Part shown: positions 37,566-48,546 of the stretch, one piece after another
How positions within the stretch are numbered: position 1 is the first letter of the stretch
How the letters are laid out: each line of letters starts with the position of its first letter
DNA from: Deinococcus gobiensis I-0
GTDB taxonomy: Bacteria > Deinococcota > Deinococci > Deinococcales > Deinococcaceae
Assembly (NCBI RefSeq): GCF_000252445.1
Contig: NC_017805.1
Coordinates: forward strand, 1 to 64,000
Direction of reading: 5' to 3'
Length of the DNA: 64,000 nt
Translations under genes and position numbers: made by a program
The notes under the pieces: model-generated
Database searches by the model: none
Seen by the model: only the letters and a program-made list of their open reading frames with translations
What the model was told of the DNA's origin: nothing

Positions 37566-38201
37566 CTACTTCTTTTGCAGCGTGGCGACGTAGGCCTTCA
37601 GGGCGTCGGCGTCGCGGCCTGACCTGAAAGGATTGAAGTTGGCGGGGTCGAACTGCCCCATGCGCCCGCCCTGGCCCTGTCCAGCCTGGCTCCCCTGTCC
37701 AGCCTGGCGCGGGCCGCCCTGCCCGAAGGCCGCGCTGCCGGGTATGCCGGGCAGGCGGGGCAGGCCCTGAGCCTGCGCGCCCTGCCGCTGGCCCCCCTGG
37801 GTCCGTCTCGCCTCACGGGCCTCCTCGGCCTTGAGGTGCAGGCTGTCCAGGGCCGTGAGCTGGCGGTCGTTCAGGAGCTTGTCCTCGATCTGCGCGAGGT
37901 ACTTCCTGGCGTCGGCGGCCGTGACCGCGCGGGCCTTCTGGAGGGTGGCGATGATGGGCAGGAGCTGTTTGGCCTGCGCGCCCGTCAGCGCGGTCGCCTT
38001 GTTCTTTTCCAGTTCGGGCAGCAGGCGCAGGTCCTGCGCGAGGTCCATCACCGGCTGCATCTGGGCCATGCGGGCGCGCATCTCGGGGCTCAGGGCGCGT
38101 CCGGCCGCCTGGCCCTGGCCGCCCGGGGTCTGGCCGCTCTGGGCCGTGGCGGTGGCGAGCAGGGCGAGGACGATGGGGGCAAAGAAGTTGATCCTGGTCA
38201 T
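37566..38201 (-). CDS. Exported Gln/Gly-rich protein, Spy/LTXXQ-like
   Basis: 211 residues. A signal peptide is clear (INFFAPIVLALLATATA). The mature part has charged helices, MRARMAQMQPVMDLAQDLRL and LLPIIATLQKARAVTAADAR, and an LNDRQLTALDSLHLK segment that recalls the LTxxQ motif of Spy/CpxP periplasmic proteins. The C-terminal half is low complexity (QGGQRQGAQAQG and similar). AGGAG lies 7 nt before the ATG. It is 57 bp downstream of the MacB-like permease gene, in the same direction, so it may be a periplasmic accessory of the pump or of the envelope stress response. Family assignment is tentative. Confidence 0.75.
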   Translation of the reverse strand: MTRINFFAPIVLALLATATAQSGQTPGGQGQAAGRALSPEMRARMAQMQPVMDLAQDLRLLPELEKNKATALTGAQAKQLLPIIATLQKARAVTAADARKYLAQIEDKLLNDRQLTALDSLHLKAEEAREARRTQGGQRQGAQAQGLPRLPGIPGSAAFGQGGPRQAGQGSQAGQGQGGRMGQFDPANFNPFRSGRDADALKAYVATLQKK

Positions 38202-38258
38202 CTGAACACTCCTGAAGCGGGAAAGAGGTCGTGGAAGAATAGGCCCGGTCTGCCGCGC

Positions 38259-39571
<1,313 letters not shown>

Positions 39572-39575
<4 letters not shown>

Positions 39576-40315
39576 GTGGCGCCTCCCTGCGGGGCCGCGC
39601 GCAGCCCGGCACGCGGGGTCTGGCAGAGGTCGGACTCGATCAGGCCGTCGCGCACGCGGATCACGCGCCCCGCATAGGCCCCGATGTCCGGCTCGTGCGT
39701 CACGATGACCACGGTGGTGCCCTCGGCGTGCAGGGCGCTGAACAGGTCCATGACCTCCTCGCTCGTGCGGGTGTCGAGGTTGCCGGTCGGCTCGTCGGCC
39801 AGCAGCAGCCGGGGCCGCCCGGCCAGGGCGCGGGCCACCGCCACGCGCTGCTTCTGGCCCCCGCTGATCTGCGAGGGCAGGTGGCCCGCCTTGCTCTCCA
39901 GGCCCACCCGCGCGAGCATCTCCAGCGCCCGCGCCCGCCGCTCGCGGGCCGGCACCCCGGCGTAGGTCAGGGGCACCTCCACGTTTTCCAGCAGGCTCAG
40001 GCGCGGCAGCAGATGAAAGGCCTGGAACACGAAGCCGATCTCGATGTTGCGGGCCTCGGCGCGCTCGTTCTCGCTCAGGGTGGTCACGTCGCGCCCGCCC
40101 AGGAAATACGCCCCCTCGCTGGGACGGTCGAGCAACCCGATCACCTGCATCAGCGTCGTCTTGCCCGAGCCCGAAGGCCCCATCAAGGCGACCATCTCGC
40201 CCTGGCCGATCTGCACGTCCACGCCCTTCAGGGCCTCGAAGACCACGTCGCCCTGTTCGTACACCTTGCGCACACCGCGCAGGTCCACGACTGCGCCCGC
40301 CGCGGCGCTGGTCAC
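39572..40315 (-). CDS. MacB/LolD-type ABC transporter ATP-binding protein
   Basis: 247-residue ABC ATPase. Walker A is GPSGSGKTT, the Q loop [13 protein letters not shown], signature [17 protein letters not shown], Walker [13 protein letters not shown] and switch His in [13 protein letters not shown]. The TGNLD sequence is the mark of the LolD/MacB/FtsE subgroup. The GTG start at 40315 overlaps the stop of the membrane-fusion gene (GTGA) and its own stop overlaps the permease start, so the three are translationally coupled. Confidence 0.94.
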
Positions 40316-41682
40316 GGCAGGCCCCCGCCGAAGCCCCCGCCGGGAGGGCCGCCCTGCGACTGGCGGGTGTTGCCACTCGTGCCCGACGAGGCGCGGCGCG
40401 CGCTGCCCGGCACGATCACCTCCTGCCCGGATTCCAGCCCGCCGGTAATGACCGTGTTCGTGCCGTCGGTGGCGCCGGTCTGCACACGCACGCGCTCGGG
40501 CTCGGCGCCGTCCTTGGCGGGCACCTCCACGTAGCTGCGGCTGCGCACCGTCTGGATGGCCTTGCTGGGTATGAGCAGCCCCCGGTCCTCGCTCTGGATG
40601 ATCTCGGCCTCGGCGGTCATACCGCTGCGCAGCCTGTGGTCGGCGTTGGGCAGCTCGACCGTCGCCGTGAACACGCTGATGCCGCTCGACTGCGTGGCCC
40701 CCGGCGAGACGCGTGTCACCTTGCCGGTGAAGGTCTGGTCGGCGAAGGCGTCGAGGGTCACCTCGGCCGTCTGGCCCACCCCCACCCCGCTGATCTGCGT
40801 CTCGTCCACCTGCACCGGCAGCGCCAGCACCGAGTCGTCGATGACGGTCAGGATGCTCGCGCCGCTCGTCACGACCGTGCCCTGCGTGGCGCTGACCGTG
40901 CTGACCACCCCCGTGATGGGCGCGTACACCTTGAGCTTGGCCTGGGCGTCCTCGGCGGTCTGGAGGCTCTGGCGGGCCTGCTGCACGGCGATCTCGTTGC
41001 CGCGCAGGGTCTGGGTGTCGCCCCTGGTCCCGGTCTGGGCCTGGGTACGCGCGCTGGCGAGGCTTGCCTGGGCGTTTTGCAGGCTCAGCTCCGCCTTCGT
41101 GACGGCCGACTGCGCGTCTGCGACCGCCTGCGTGCTCGCCGCCCCGATGGCCGCGAGCTGCCGCTGGGCGCTCAGGGCGCGCTCGGCGTCGCTCAGGGTG
41201 GCTTGGGCCTGGGTCACGCTGCCGGCGGCCTGGGTCACGCTGCTCTGGCGGTTCGCCGCCCCCGACGCCTGCGAGGCGCGGCCGGCGTCCAGGGTGGCCT
41301 GGGCCTTTTGCAGGTTCAGGCGGGCCGTCTGCACGTTCTGGGCCACGTCGCTGCTGCTCAGGGTGGTCAGCAGTTCGCCTTTCGTCACGCGCTGACCCAC
41401 CGCCGGCAGCGCGCCTACCGTCGCGGTGAGGTCGGCACCGACCGTGCGGGTCGCGCCCGCCTCCAGCGTGCCGGGGCCGCTGACGCTGACCCGCACCGTG
41501 CCCGGCTGCGCGGCCTGGGTGGTGGTCGTGGGGGCGGCGCCGGCGCTCGCCTCGGCGCGAGTATGCCGCTCCCACAGCACGCCGCCCACCCCGCCCGCGA
41601 GCAGCAGTCCCGCGATCACCCAGGGCCAGACGCGGCGCCGGACCGGGCGCGCCGCCCTGACCGGGGCGGGCGCGGCCGTCAT
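40312..41682 (-). CDS. Membrane-fusion (periplasmic adaptor) protein, MacA/HlyD family
   Basis: 456 residues. A single N-terminal membrane anchor (WPWVIAGLLLAGGVGGVLW) follows a short positive N-tail. Then come the half-lipoyl segment (GTLEAGATRTVGADLTATVG), a long alpha-hairpin rich in Ala, Gln and Ser (about 120-260), the second half-lipoyl LKVYAPITGVVSTVSA, and the beta-barrel VQVDETQISGVGVGQTAEV. The C-terminal tail is Gly/Pro-rich ([13 protein letters not shown]). It bridges the ABC permease to a TolC-like channel. The ATG overlaps the upstream TolC-like stop in ATGA. Confidence 0.92.
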   Translation of the reverse strand: MTAAPAPVRAARPVRRRVWPWVIAGLLLAGGVGGVLWERHTRAEASAGAAPTTTTQAAQPGTVRVSVSGPGTLEAGATRTVGADLTATVGALPAVGQRVTKGELLTTLSSSDVAQNVQTARLNLQKAQATLDAGRASQASGAANRQSSVTQAAGSVTQAQATLSDAERALSAQRQLAAIGAASTQAVADAQSAVTKAELSLQNAQASLASARTQAQTGTRGDTQTLRGNEIAVQQARQSLQTAEDAQAKLKVYAPITGVVSTVSATQGTVVTSGASILTVIDDSVLALPVQVDETQISGVGVGQTAEVTLDAFADQTFTGKVTRVSPGATQSSGISVFTATVELPNADHRLRSGMTAEAEIIQSEDRGLLIPSKAIQTVRSRSYVEVPAKDGAEPERVRVQTGATDGTNTVITGGLESGQEVIVPGSARRASSGTSGNTRQSQGGPPGGGFGGGLP

Positions 41683-42737
41683 AGGGTGCCCCCGATGCCG
41701 GTTAGGTTCTGCCCGCTGGCGACCGACAGGGCCGCGAGGGCCTCCAGCACGTTGTTCTGGGCCTGGAGGCGGCTGTATTGCGCCTTTTTCAGTGCCAGCT
41801 GCGTGGCCTGAAGCTCGACCGCGCTGATGGTGCCGCTCCTCAGGCGGGCGGCGTCCTGGGTATAGGTCTTCTGGGCGGCGGCCTCGCGGTTCAGGGCGAC
41901 CTGTTGCAGCTCATAGGCGTTCTGGGCGGTCTGGTAGGCGCTGGCGAGGGTCTGGGCCGCCGTCTGTCCGGCGCTGCCCACGCTGCGCTGGGCATTGGCG
42001 AGGGCCGTCTGGGCGTCTTGCAGGGTGCGCGCGGGCGTGAAGTCGTTCGTGGCGAGCTTGACGCTCAGCTGCGCGGCGCTCAGCTCGTTGTTGGCCGACA
42101 CCAGGGCGCTCAGGCTGCTCAGGCCGCCCTGGAGGCCCGCCAGGGTCGTGCTCAGCTTGGGCACGCTCACGGCGCTGCCGGCGCGCACGCCGCTGCCCAG
42201 GCCGGTCAGGGTGGCGAGGCGGGCCGAGGCGAGCGTGACCTGCGCGCGGGCGTCGGCGAGGGTCTGGGTGCTGGCCGAGAGGGTGTTCTGGGCGTTCTGC
42301 ACGTCCAGCGCCGTGGCGTTGCCCAGCCCCTGCTTGACCTGCGCGACCTGCACGGCCTTCTGGTCGGTCTGGACCTGCAACGTCTGGACCTCGACGTTCT
42401 CCTGCGCTTCGAGCAGCGCCGTGTAGGCCCCGACGGTGCTCTGCATGGTGTTCATGCGCGCCCCACGCAGGCTGGCCTGGGCCAGGCCAGCGGCGTTCTG
42501 CGCGCTCAGCTTGGCGGCGACCAGGCTGCTGGGGTCGGCCTGCGCGGCGCGGTTGGCGGCCTGCGCCTTGTCGAGGTTGGCCTGCGCGGTCTTCACGTCG
42601 CTGTTGTTGTTCAGGGCGGCCTGCACGGCGCTGCCGGCGCTGGTCGCCGTCTGGGCCTGGGCCGGCGCGGCGAGCAGCAGGGCGCCCAGCAGGAAGGTGA
42701 AGGTGGGCAGGGCGGTCGGGGTCGGGGTACGGGTCAC
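41679..42737 (-). CDS. TolC-family outer membrane protein (second of two)
   Basis: 352 residues with signal peptide (FTFLLGALLLAAPAQA). The mature chain is a repeated Ala/Gln/Asn-rich coiled-coil pattern with QTATSAGSAVQAALNNNSD and two similar halves (QNAQNTLSASTQTLADARAQ; AQTALANAQRSVGSAGQTAA), the OEP/TolC architecture. It is shorter than classical TolC (about 430-490 residues). The GTG start at 42737 overlaps the stop of the first TolC-like gene (GTGA), and the stop overlaps the adaptor start (ATGA). Having two adjacent outer membrane factors for one pump is unusual; they may form a hetero-oligomer or serve different inner membrane partners. Confidence 0.87.
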   Translation of the reverse strand: MTRTPTPTALPTFTFLLGALLLAAPAQAQTATSAGSAVQAALNNNSDVKTAQANLDKAQAANRAAQADPSSLVAAKLSAQNAAGLAQASLRGARMNTMQSTVGAYTALLEAQENVEVQTLQVQTDQKAVQVAQVKQGLGNATALDVQNAQNTLSASTQTLADARAQVTLASARLATLTGLGSGVRAGSAVSVPKLSTTLAGLQGGLSSLSALVSANNELSAAQLSVKLATNDFTPARTLQDAQTALANAQRSVGSAGQTAAQTLASAYQTAQNAYELQQVALNREAAAQKTYTQDAARLRSGTISAVELQATQLALKKAQYSRLQAQNNVLEALAALSVASGQNLTGIGGTL

Positions 42738-44192
42738 TGGAGGCCTCCGGCGGCGTTTTCGAGTTGGATGAGGTTGATCTGGGCGGTCGCGCGGGCATTT
42801 TGCAGGGCGCGCTCCGCCTGCCCCTGGGCGAGCTGGGCCTGGGTCACGTCGTCGGCGGTGCCCACCCCGGCCGTGAGGCGGGTCTGGGCGGTCTGTACCC
42901 CCAGGCGGGCGACCTCGACCCCGGTGACGAGGCTCTGCAGGGAGATCAGGCTCGCCTGCGCGGTGGCGTAGCGGGTGCGCACGTTCAGTTCGGCGTTCTG
43001 CTGGGTCACGTTCAGCGTGAGCTGGGCCTGGGTCACGTTCGCCTGCGCGGCCGACACCTGGGCCTTCAGGGCCGGCGAGTACACCACGTAGCTGCCCGTC
43101 ACGCTGGCGACCACGCGGTTGGTGCCCGACGAGGAACTGCCGGTGCCCAGCGGCACGGTGTACCCGGCCGAGGCGGTGCCCTGCTTGAGGTTCAGGCTGG
43201 CGTTCAGGCCGCCGCTGCCCGAGGGGCCGTAGCGCACCGAGGCGGTCAGGTCCGGCAGCGTGGCGTCGCGCTGCTGGTCGGCCAGGGTCTGGCTGCGCGT
43301 CGGCGAGGTCGTTGCGGGCGCTGACCACGTCGGGCAGGGTGCCCCGCGCCCGGGCGACCAGCGCCGCGAGGTCCGGCAGCGTGAAGCTCTCGCCGGGGGC
43401 CGTCGTGAAGCTGACCGCGCCGAGGTCGGTGCCCAGCGCCGCGCCCAGGCCCAGGCGCGCGGCGTCCAGGCTGGCGCGCGCCTGGAGCTGCGTGGCCTGC
43501 GCCGACTGCACCGCCGCCTGGGCGCTCAGCACGTCCTCGTCGGTGGCGTTGCCGCTCTGGCGCTGAGTCTGGGCGACCTCCAGCTGCCGCTGGCGCAGGG
43601 CCAGGGTCTGGTCGGCCAGCGTCACGTCCTGCGTGGCGATCACGCCCGCGAGGTACTGCTGGGCGACGTTCAGGCGCGCGGCCGCCTGGGCCGCGACCAG
43701 CCGCGACTGTGCCAGGGTCAGGCTGCGCTGGGCGGCCAGCAGGCTGTTCTGGCTGCTCGACCAGGGCAGCAGGCCCAGGCTCACGTTCACGCCCGCGCTG
43801 CCGCTCAGGCTGCCGGCTCCGGTGGTCGTCTCGCCGCTGCTGTCGGTCGCGGCGCCGCCGCCCGTGTAGCCCGCGTTGCCGCTGACGCTCACGCTCAGGC
43901 CCAGGGCGGCGCGCGCGGCGTTCAGGTTGGTCTGGGCCACCCCCACGCTCAGGCTCGCCTGCGTCACGCTGGGGGCCTGGGCCAGCCGCGCCAGGGCGGC
44001 GTCCAGGGTGAGCTCGGTGGCTGCGGGGGCCGTCTGGGCGGTCTGGGCGGCGGCCAGGCTGCCCGGGCCCAGCGCGCCCAGCCCCAGGGTTCCCAGATGC
44101 AGGGCCAGGCCGAGCAGCAGGCTTCCGGGCCGCCGCGTTCGGCGCGCGGCAGTCCGGTCGGGCGAGGGCCGGGGCAGGGGAGGAGCGTTCAT
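42734..44192 (-). pseudogene. TolC-family outer membrane protein (first of two), frameshifted
   Basis: Signal peptide (SLLLGLALHLGTLGLGAL) then the OEP pattern (ELTLDAALARLAQAPSVTQA, QQYLAGVIATQDVTLADQT). Similarity in the first frame ends at NDLADAQ and resumes in the next frame as QTLADQQRDATLPDLTAS, then ASLNLKQGTASAGYTVPLG to the end at 42734. One extra base near 43291 (GACGCGCAGCCAGACCC on the minus strand) explains the break. Both halves are otherwise clean, so a single-base sequencing error is a serious alternative to true inactivation. Together they give about 485 residues, the normal TolC length. The start at 44192 (MNAPPLPRPSP) is chosen over upstream Met codons. First gene of the efflux operon, divergent from the two-component system. 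Confidence 0.83.
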
Positions 44193-44295
44193 GCGGCGCA
44201 GCATCGCGCCCCTGTGAGAAGGGGGTTCGCACCTTTTTTGAAGATTTGTCGAAGACGCCCCGCCGCCCCTTCGCAGGGCCTTCACGCCGGGCCTC

Positions 44296-44307
44296 TACCA
44301 TGCGGTC
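44296..44307 (+). promoter_or_regulatory. -10 box TACCAT 6 nt before the response regulator start
   Basis: TACCAT (44296-44301) ends 6 nt before ATG 44308, which would place the transcription start on the start codon. No Shine-Dalgarno site is present in the 6-nt gap. No matching -35 was found. Confidence 0.4.
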
Positions 44308-44994
44308 ATGAGCGCCCTGATCTTGATCGTCGAGGACGAGCCGCAACTTGCGGAGGTGCTGGAAGCCTACGCTCGGCAGGAGGGCTACCGCACCGAGCGG
44401 GCCGCCGACGGCAACGCGGCCCTCACGGTGTTCCGGGCGGCGCACCCCGACCTGATCCTGCTCGACGTGATGCTGCCGGGGCGCAGCGGCCTGGAGGTGC
44501 TCAAGGCCGTGCGCGCTGCGGGCGCCACCCCGGTCATCCTGGTCACGGCGCGCGCCGAGGAGACCGACCAGATCGTGGGCCTGGAACTCGGGGCCGACGA
44601 CTATGTGGTCAAGCCCTTTCGTCCCCGCGAGGTGATGGCGCGCGTCAAGGCGGTGCTGCGCCGCGCCAGTCAGCTGCTGGGCGACTCCGAGGACCGCCCG
44701 CTGCGCGTGGGCAGCCTGGAGGTGGACCGCCGCGCGGTGGCCGCCCGCGTGGACGGGCAGGCCCTGAGCCTCACCCCGGCCGAGTTCCGGCTGCTCGCGC
44801 AACTGGCCGAGGTGCCGGGGCGGGCCTTCACCCGCGAGGAACTGCTCGCCCACGCCCTGCCCGACAGCGACGCCCTGGAGCGCGTGGTGGACGCCCACCT
44901 CGCCAGCGTGCGGCGCAAACTGGACGCGGCGGGCGCACCGGGCATGCTGCGCACCGTGCGCGGCGTGGGCTACCGGTTGGAGGCGGCCTCTTGA
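44308..44994 (+). CDS. OmpR/PhoB-family response regulator
   Basis: 228 residues. Receiver at 1-120: LILIVEDEPQLAEVLEAYAR with its acidic pair, Asp53 in LILLDVMLPGRSGLEVL, and DYVVKPFRPREVMARVKAVL. A winged-helix DNA-binding domain follows (LSLTPAEFRLLAQLAEVPGR, LERVVDAHLASVRRKLDAAG, TVRGVGYRLE). It is coupled to the sensor kinase gene by a 4-bp overlap (TTGA). Divergent from the efflux operon with only 115 bp between starts, so it likely controls that operon, though no operator was identified. Confidence 0.94.
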   Translation: MSALILIVEDEPQLAEVLEAYARQEGYRTERAADGNAALTVFRAAHPDLILLDVMLPGRSGLEVLKAVRAAGATPVILVTARAEETDQIVGLELGADDYVVKPFRPREVMARVKAVLRRASQLLGDSEDRPLRVGSLEVDRRAVAARVDGQALSLTPAEFRLLAQLAEVPGRAFTREELLAHALPDSDALERVVDAHLASVRRKLDAAGAPGMLRTVRGVGYRLEAAS

Positions 44995-46436
44995 CCCAGC
45001 CGCCTGGCGTCCCCGGGGGCCGGCGCGCTCCGCCGCTGGCGGCCGTGCTGCTGCTGGCGATGCTGGCGGTGGTGGCGCTCGCGCTGGGCAGCACCTTCTT
45101 CTTTTCCAACCTGGCGGTCGAGCGCGAGTTCCGGCGTCTGCCGCCCGAGGTGCAGGCCTACCTGCGCGCGCAGCAGGAGGCCCAGCGTCAGGGGCAGGTG
45201 CTCACGCCCACGCCGCCGGTGCCCGAGATCCGCACCGGGTCGCCGGCCGATCCCTACCTGCCGCCCGGCTGGAGCAGCCCCGGCGTGGCCGGCGAGACGG
45301 TCACGGCCGCCGGGCGCGTGACGGTCGTCGAGGACGGCGCGCGGGTGCGCCGCACGCAGACGGCCGGCCGCACCTCCGGCGCGGACACTACGCCGGGGAC
45401 GGGCGGGGAGGCCAGCGGCAACGCGGCCACCCCCGGCAGCGGCGGCCGCCGCTGGACTCCGCCCGACAGCCGGCGCTCACAGGACTTCCTGCGCAACATC
45501 CAGGACAGCCTCGTGCAGGTGGGGCTGGTCGCGGCGCTCGCCTCGGCGGCGCTGGCCTTCTGGCTCTCGCGGCGGCTGGCGCGGCCCATCACGGCCGTCT
45601 CGCAGGCGGCGCGGCGGCTGGCACAGGGCGACCTCGCCGTACGCGCGCCCTGGCCGCCGCCCGAGTCGCGTATCCCCTGGGCCAGCGGCGAGCGTGAAAT
45701 CATCGACCTGGCCCGCTCCTTCAACGAGATGGCCCAGAGCCTCCAGGCCCTGGAACGCGAGCGGCAGCAGGCGGTGGCCGACATCGCCCACGAGCTGCGG
45801 ACCCCCATCGCGGTGATGCAGGCCCGGCTCGACGCCCTGGAGGACGGCGTGTACCCGCTGAATACCAGCCAGATCGCCCTGCTCAGCACGCAGACGCAGC
45901 TCCTGACGCGGCTGGTCGGGGACCTGCGCACCCTCACCCTCGCGGACGCCGGGCGGCTGGCCCTGAAGCTGCGCGACACCGAACTCGGACACCTCGCCGC
46001 CGAGGTCGTGGGCGGACTTCAGGACCAGGCGGCGCGCCGGGGCGTGCGGCTCGACGTGCAGGCCGCGCCCGCTCCGCTGTATGCCGACCCCGACCGCGTG
46101 CGTCAGGTCGTGACCAACCTCGTCGAGAACGCGCTGCGCCACGCCCGCGCGCAGGTGCGCGTGCAGGTCGGGCCCCGCGAGGGGGGCGGCGTGGTGCTGT
46201 TCGTCGACGACGACGGCTCGGGCATTCCGGCGGGCAGCCGTGAGGCGGTGTTCACCCGCTTTACCCGCCTCGACGAGAGCCGCGCGCGCGATACCGGCGG
46301 CAGCGGTCTGGGCCTCGCCATCGTGCAGGCGCTCGCCCAGGCCCACGGCGGCGCGGCGCAGGCCGGCGAGAGTCCGCTGGGCGGCGCGCGCCTGAGCGTC
46401 ACCTTTCCCGGGTCCCGGGCGCTCCCGGCCGCCTGA
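44991..46436 (+). CDS. Sensor histidine kinase with HAMP domain
   Basis: 481 residues. Membrane helices lie at about 17-40 (AVLLLAMLAVVALALGSTFFF) and 172-192 (VQVGLVAALASAALAFWL), enclosing a 130-residue periplasmic region rich in Pro and Gly. A HAMP domain (LARPITAVSQAARRLAQGDL) precedes the HisKA dimerisation helix with His267 in VADIAHELRTPIAVM. The ATPase domain has N box TNLVENALRHA, G1 VDDDGSGIP and G2 GGSGLGLAIV. Start is TTG at 44991, overlapping the response regulator stop, with GGAGG 8 nt upstream; the next in-frame start (GTG, codon 19) would cut into the first helix. Signal sensed is unknown, but the adjacent efflux pump suggests an envelope or drug signal. Confidence 0.93.
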   Translation: MTQPPGVPGGRRAPPLAAVLLLAMLAVVALALGSTFFFSNLAVEREFRRLPPEVQAYLRAQQEAQRQGQVLTPTPPVPEIRTGSPADPYLPPGWSSPGVAGETVTAAGRVTVVEDGARVRRTQTAGRTSGADTTPGTGGEASGNAATPGSGGRRWTPPDSRRSQDFLRNIQDSLVQVGLVAALASAALAFWLSRRLARPITAVSQAARRLAQGDLAVRAPWPPPESRIPWASGEREIIDLARSFNEMAQSLQALERERQQAVADIAHELRTPIAVMQARLDALEDGVYPLNTSQIALLSTQTQLLTRLVGDLRTLTLADAGRLALKLRDTELGHLAAEVVGGLQDQAARRGVRLDVQAAPAPLYADPDRVRQVVTNLVENALRHARAQVRVQVGPREGGGVVLFVDDDGSGIPAGSREAVFTRFTRLDESRARDTGGSGLGLAIVQALAQAHGGAAQAGESPLGGARLSVTFPGSRALPAA

Positions 46437-46472
46437 CCGGGACAGGCCCCACGCGCCCTTCTGTAAGACCAG

Positions 46473-46588
46473 TTGCTATCGTGGGGGCGAGAGGCGTATA
46501 GTGTGCATTCAGTAGTTCCCAAGTACGCAGTGAAAGGCGCACGAGGCAAGCTCGTGTGCTGTTGTTGTGCTTGGTCAAGGGGTTGAGT
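46473..46588 (+). promoter_or_regulatory. Cold shock gene promoter and long leader
   Basis: TTGCTA (46473-46478), an 18-bp spacer and TATAGT (46497-46502) form a good promoter. Transcription would begin near 46509, leaving a leader of about 80 nt before ATG 46589. Long leaders in csp genes often act as RNA thermosensors. AAGGGG lies 8-9 nt before the ATG. Confidence 0.65.
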
Positions 46589-46852
46589 ATGGCTAACGGT
46601 AAAGTGAAGTGGTTCAACGCGGAGAAGGGTTTCGGTTTCATCGAGTCGGCGGGCGGTCCCGACGTGTTCGCGCACTTCAGCGCGATCCAGGGCAGCGGCT
46701 TCAAGAAGCTCAACGAAGGCGACGAAGTCGAATTCGAAATTGAAGAAGGCCAGCGCGGCAAGGGCCCCCAGGCCAAGAACATCGTCGTGACCAAGGCTGC
46801 TCCGGTCAGCTCGTACAACGACCGTCCGGCCCGCCGCGACGACCGCTGGTAA
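46589..46852 (+). CDS. Cold shock protein (CspA family)
   Basis: 87 residues: a cold shock domain plus a short basic tail. Typical segments are [17 protein letters not shown] (RNP1 KGFGFI) and [17 protein letters not shown] (RNP2 VFAHF), then [14 protein letters not shown]. The C-terminal [13 protein letters not shown] tail is an extension beyond the 67-70 residue core, likely helping RNA binding. Single-stranded RNA/DNA chaperone of the cytoplasm. It stands alone with its own promoter and terminator. Confidence 0.96.
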   Translation: MANGKVKWFNAEKGFGFIESAGGPDVFAHFSAIQGSGFKKLNEGDEVEFEIEEGQRGKGPQAKNIVVTKAAPVSSYNDRPARRDDRW

Positions 46853-46871
46853 GCCCTCCCCCGAACACACG

Positions 46872-46897
46872 GGAGCCCTTCGGGGCTCCTTTTTTTT
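46872..46897 (+). terminator. Strong intrinsic terminator after the cold shock gene
   Basis: GGAGCCC (46872-46878), a TTCG tetraloop and GGGCTCC (46883-46889) are followed by eight T residues (46890-46897). This is the most canonical terminator in the window. Confidence 0.97.
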
Positions 46898-46959
46898 GGC
46901 CTGCCGCCTGCGCGCGGCAGGACATGTTGCCCGGGAGCGTGCGCTAGGGTGGGCCACGA

Positions 46960-47469
46960 ATGTTCCTGAGCTCCGAACCCCAGTTCGCCCTCTGGCCGCG
47001 CGGCCAGCGGTGGCTGCTGGTGGTTCTCACCCTGCTCGCCTCGGTGGCCCACCTCGCCCGCAGTCCGCAGGCGGGGGGACTGGGCCTGCCCGGCGTGTGG
47101 GTGGCGGTGTCGGCCGGGGCCACGCGGCAGGCCGAGGCCGCACCGGACCGGATGGCCGGGATGGACATGCCGGGCGCGGGACCGGCGCACGCAGAGGCCG
47201 GGGGACATGCCCACGCGGCCACGTCGCCGGCCGCCGCGCCCGGCCTGAGTGACGCCGCGCCCAACGCTCCCCCCCATCATGATCACTACACGGACGCCCA
47301 CTGTCCGTTCTGCCTGACTGCCGGGTTCGCGCTGGAGGCGCAACCGGCCATTTTCATTTTCGGCCTCGCGGCGCAGGTGGTGCGGGCCCGGGCGGCGCGT
47401 CCAGAGCCGCAGCTGGCCGCCGTGCGCCACGCCGACGCGCGGGCCCCGCCCCGCAGCGCGCGCCGCTGA
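46960..47469 (+). CDS. DUF2946-like His-rich membrane protein of the copper cluster
   Basis: 169 residues. An N-terminal hydrophobic helix ([16 protein letters not shown]) is followed by a long region rich in Ala, His and Met ([25 protein letters not shown]) and then the motif [13 protein letters not shown], which resembles the CPFC motif of DUF2946 proteins. A second hydrophobic stretch ([13 protein letters not shown]) comes before a basic tail. Met- and His-rich periplasmic segments plus the YcnI, CopC and CopD genes immediately downstream support a copper-related role. TAGGGT at 46945-46950 lies 9 nt before the ATG and may give a near-leaderless transcript. Confidence 0.78.
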   Translation: MFLSSEPQFALWPRGQRWLLVVLTLLASVAHLARSPQAGGLGLPGVWVAVSAGATRQAEAAPDRMAGMDMPGAGPAHAEAGGHAHAATSPAAAPGLSDAAPNAPPHHDHYTDAHCPFCLTAGFALEAQPAIFIFGLAAQVVRARAARPEPQLAAVRHADARAPPRSARR

Positions 47470-47507
47470 CCCCAGAGACGGGCCTCATGGCCGGGACCCG
47501 GGGTCAG
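47466..47507. repeat. Inverted repeat after the DUF2946-like gene
   Basis: CTGACCCC (47466-47473) pairs with GGGGTCAG (47500-47507); inside, GGCC-TCAT-GGCC forms a second stem. It overlaps the stop codon of the gene. A terminator without T tract is possible. Confidence 0.4.
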
Positions 47508-47614
47508 GCGGCCTGCTCCGCCCGCCCCTCTGCGGGGCCGGGACCGCGCGGCGCGGAGATCGCCTGCGCGGTGGCCGGTCCCATCCTTCCCGACCCATCC
47601 CCGAGGCCACCCCT

Positions 47615-48067
<453 letters not shown>

Positions 48068-48140
48068 ACGGCCGGGCGCGGCCACGCCCTGACCACGTGA
48101 CCCGCCCGGCGGCCCCGCGTCGCCGGGCCGGAGGTTTTCC

Positions 48141-48539
48141 ATGAACAAGCGAATTGCCCTGCTGCTGGCCCTGGGTCTGTCCAGCGCCCTGGCGCACACG
48201 GCCGTCACGGCCGTCACGCCCGCCATGAACGCGACCGTCGCGCCGCCCAGAAGGGTGCAGCTCAGGTTCAGCGAGCCCATCGAACTGCGCTTCAGCACCT
48301 TCCGCGTGATGGCCGTGCCTGCCGGGATGGCCCCGCAGGCCGCCGCCGCCGCCGCCCTGGCCGAAAAGGCCGACTCCGCGAAGGTGGTCAGCCTGCCGCT
48401 GGAACGCGCCACCCTGGCCGCCCAGCTCGGCCTGCCCCTGAAGCCGGGCCTCAAGGCGGGCACCTATGTCGTCGCCTGGAAGATCCTGTCGGAAGACGGG
48501 CACCCGGTCACCGGCTTCAGCACCTTCAAGGTGCAGTGA
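48141..48539 (+). CDS. copC: CopC-like periplasmic copper-binding protein
   Basis: 132 residues. Signal peptide NKRIALLLALGLSSALA places His19 at the mature N-terminus (HTAVTAVTPAMNATV), the Cu(II)-binding His of CopC. The other Cu(II) ligands would come from the DGHPVTGF segment near the C-terminus, which has the conserved Asp and His. The Met-rich Cu(I) site of classical CopC is not evident. GGAGG lies 6-7 nt before the ATG, and the gene is followed after 7 bp by copD. Confidence 0.92.
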   Translation: MNKRIALLLALGLSSALAHTAVTAVTPAMNATVAPPRRVQLRFSEPIELRFSTFRVMAVPAGMAPQAAAAAALAEKADSAKVVSLPLERATLAAQLGLPLKPGLKAGTYVVAWKILSEDGHPVTGFSTFKVQ

Positions 48540-48546
48540 GGCGCAC

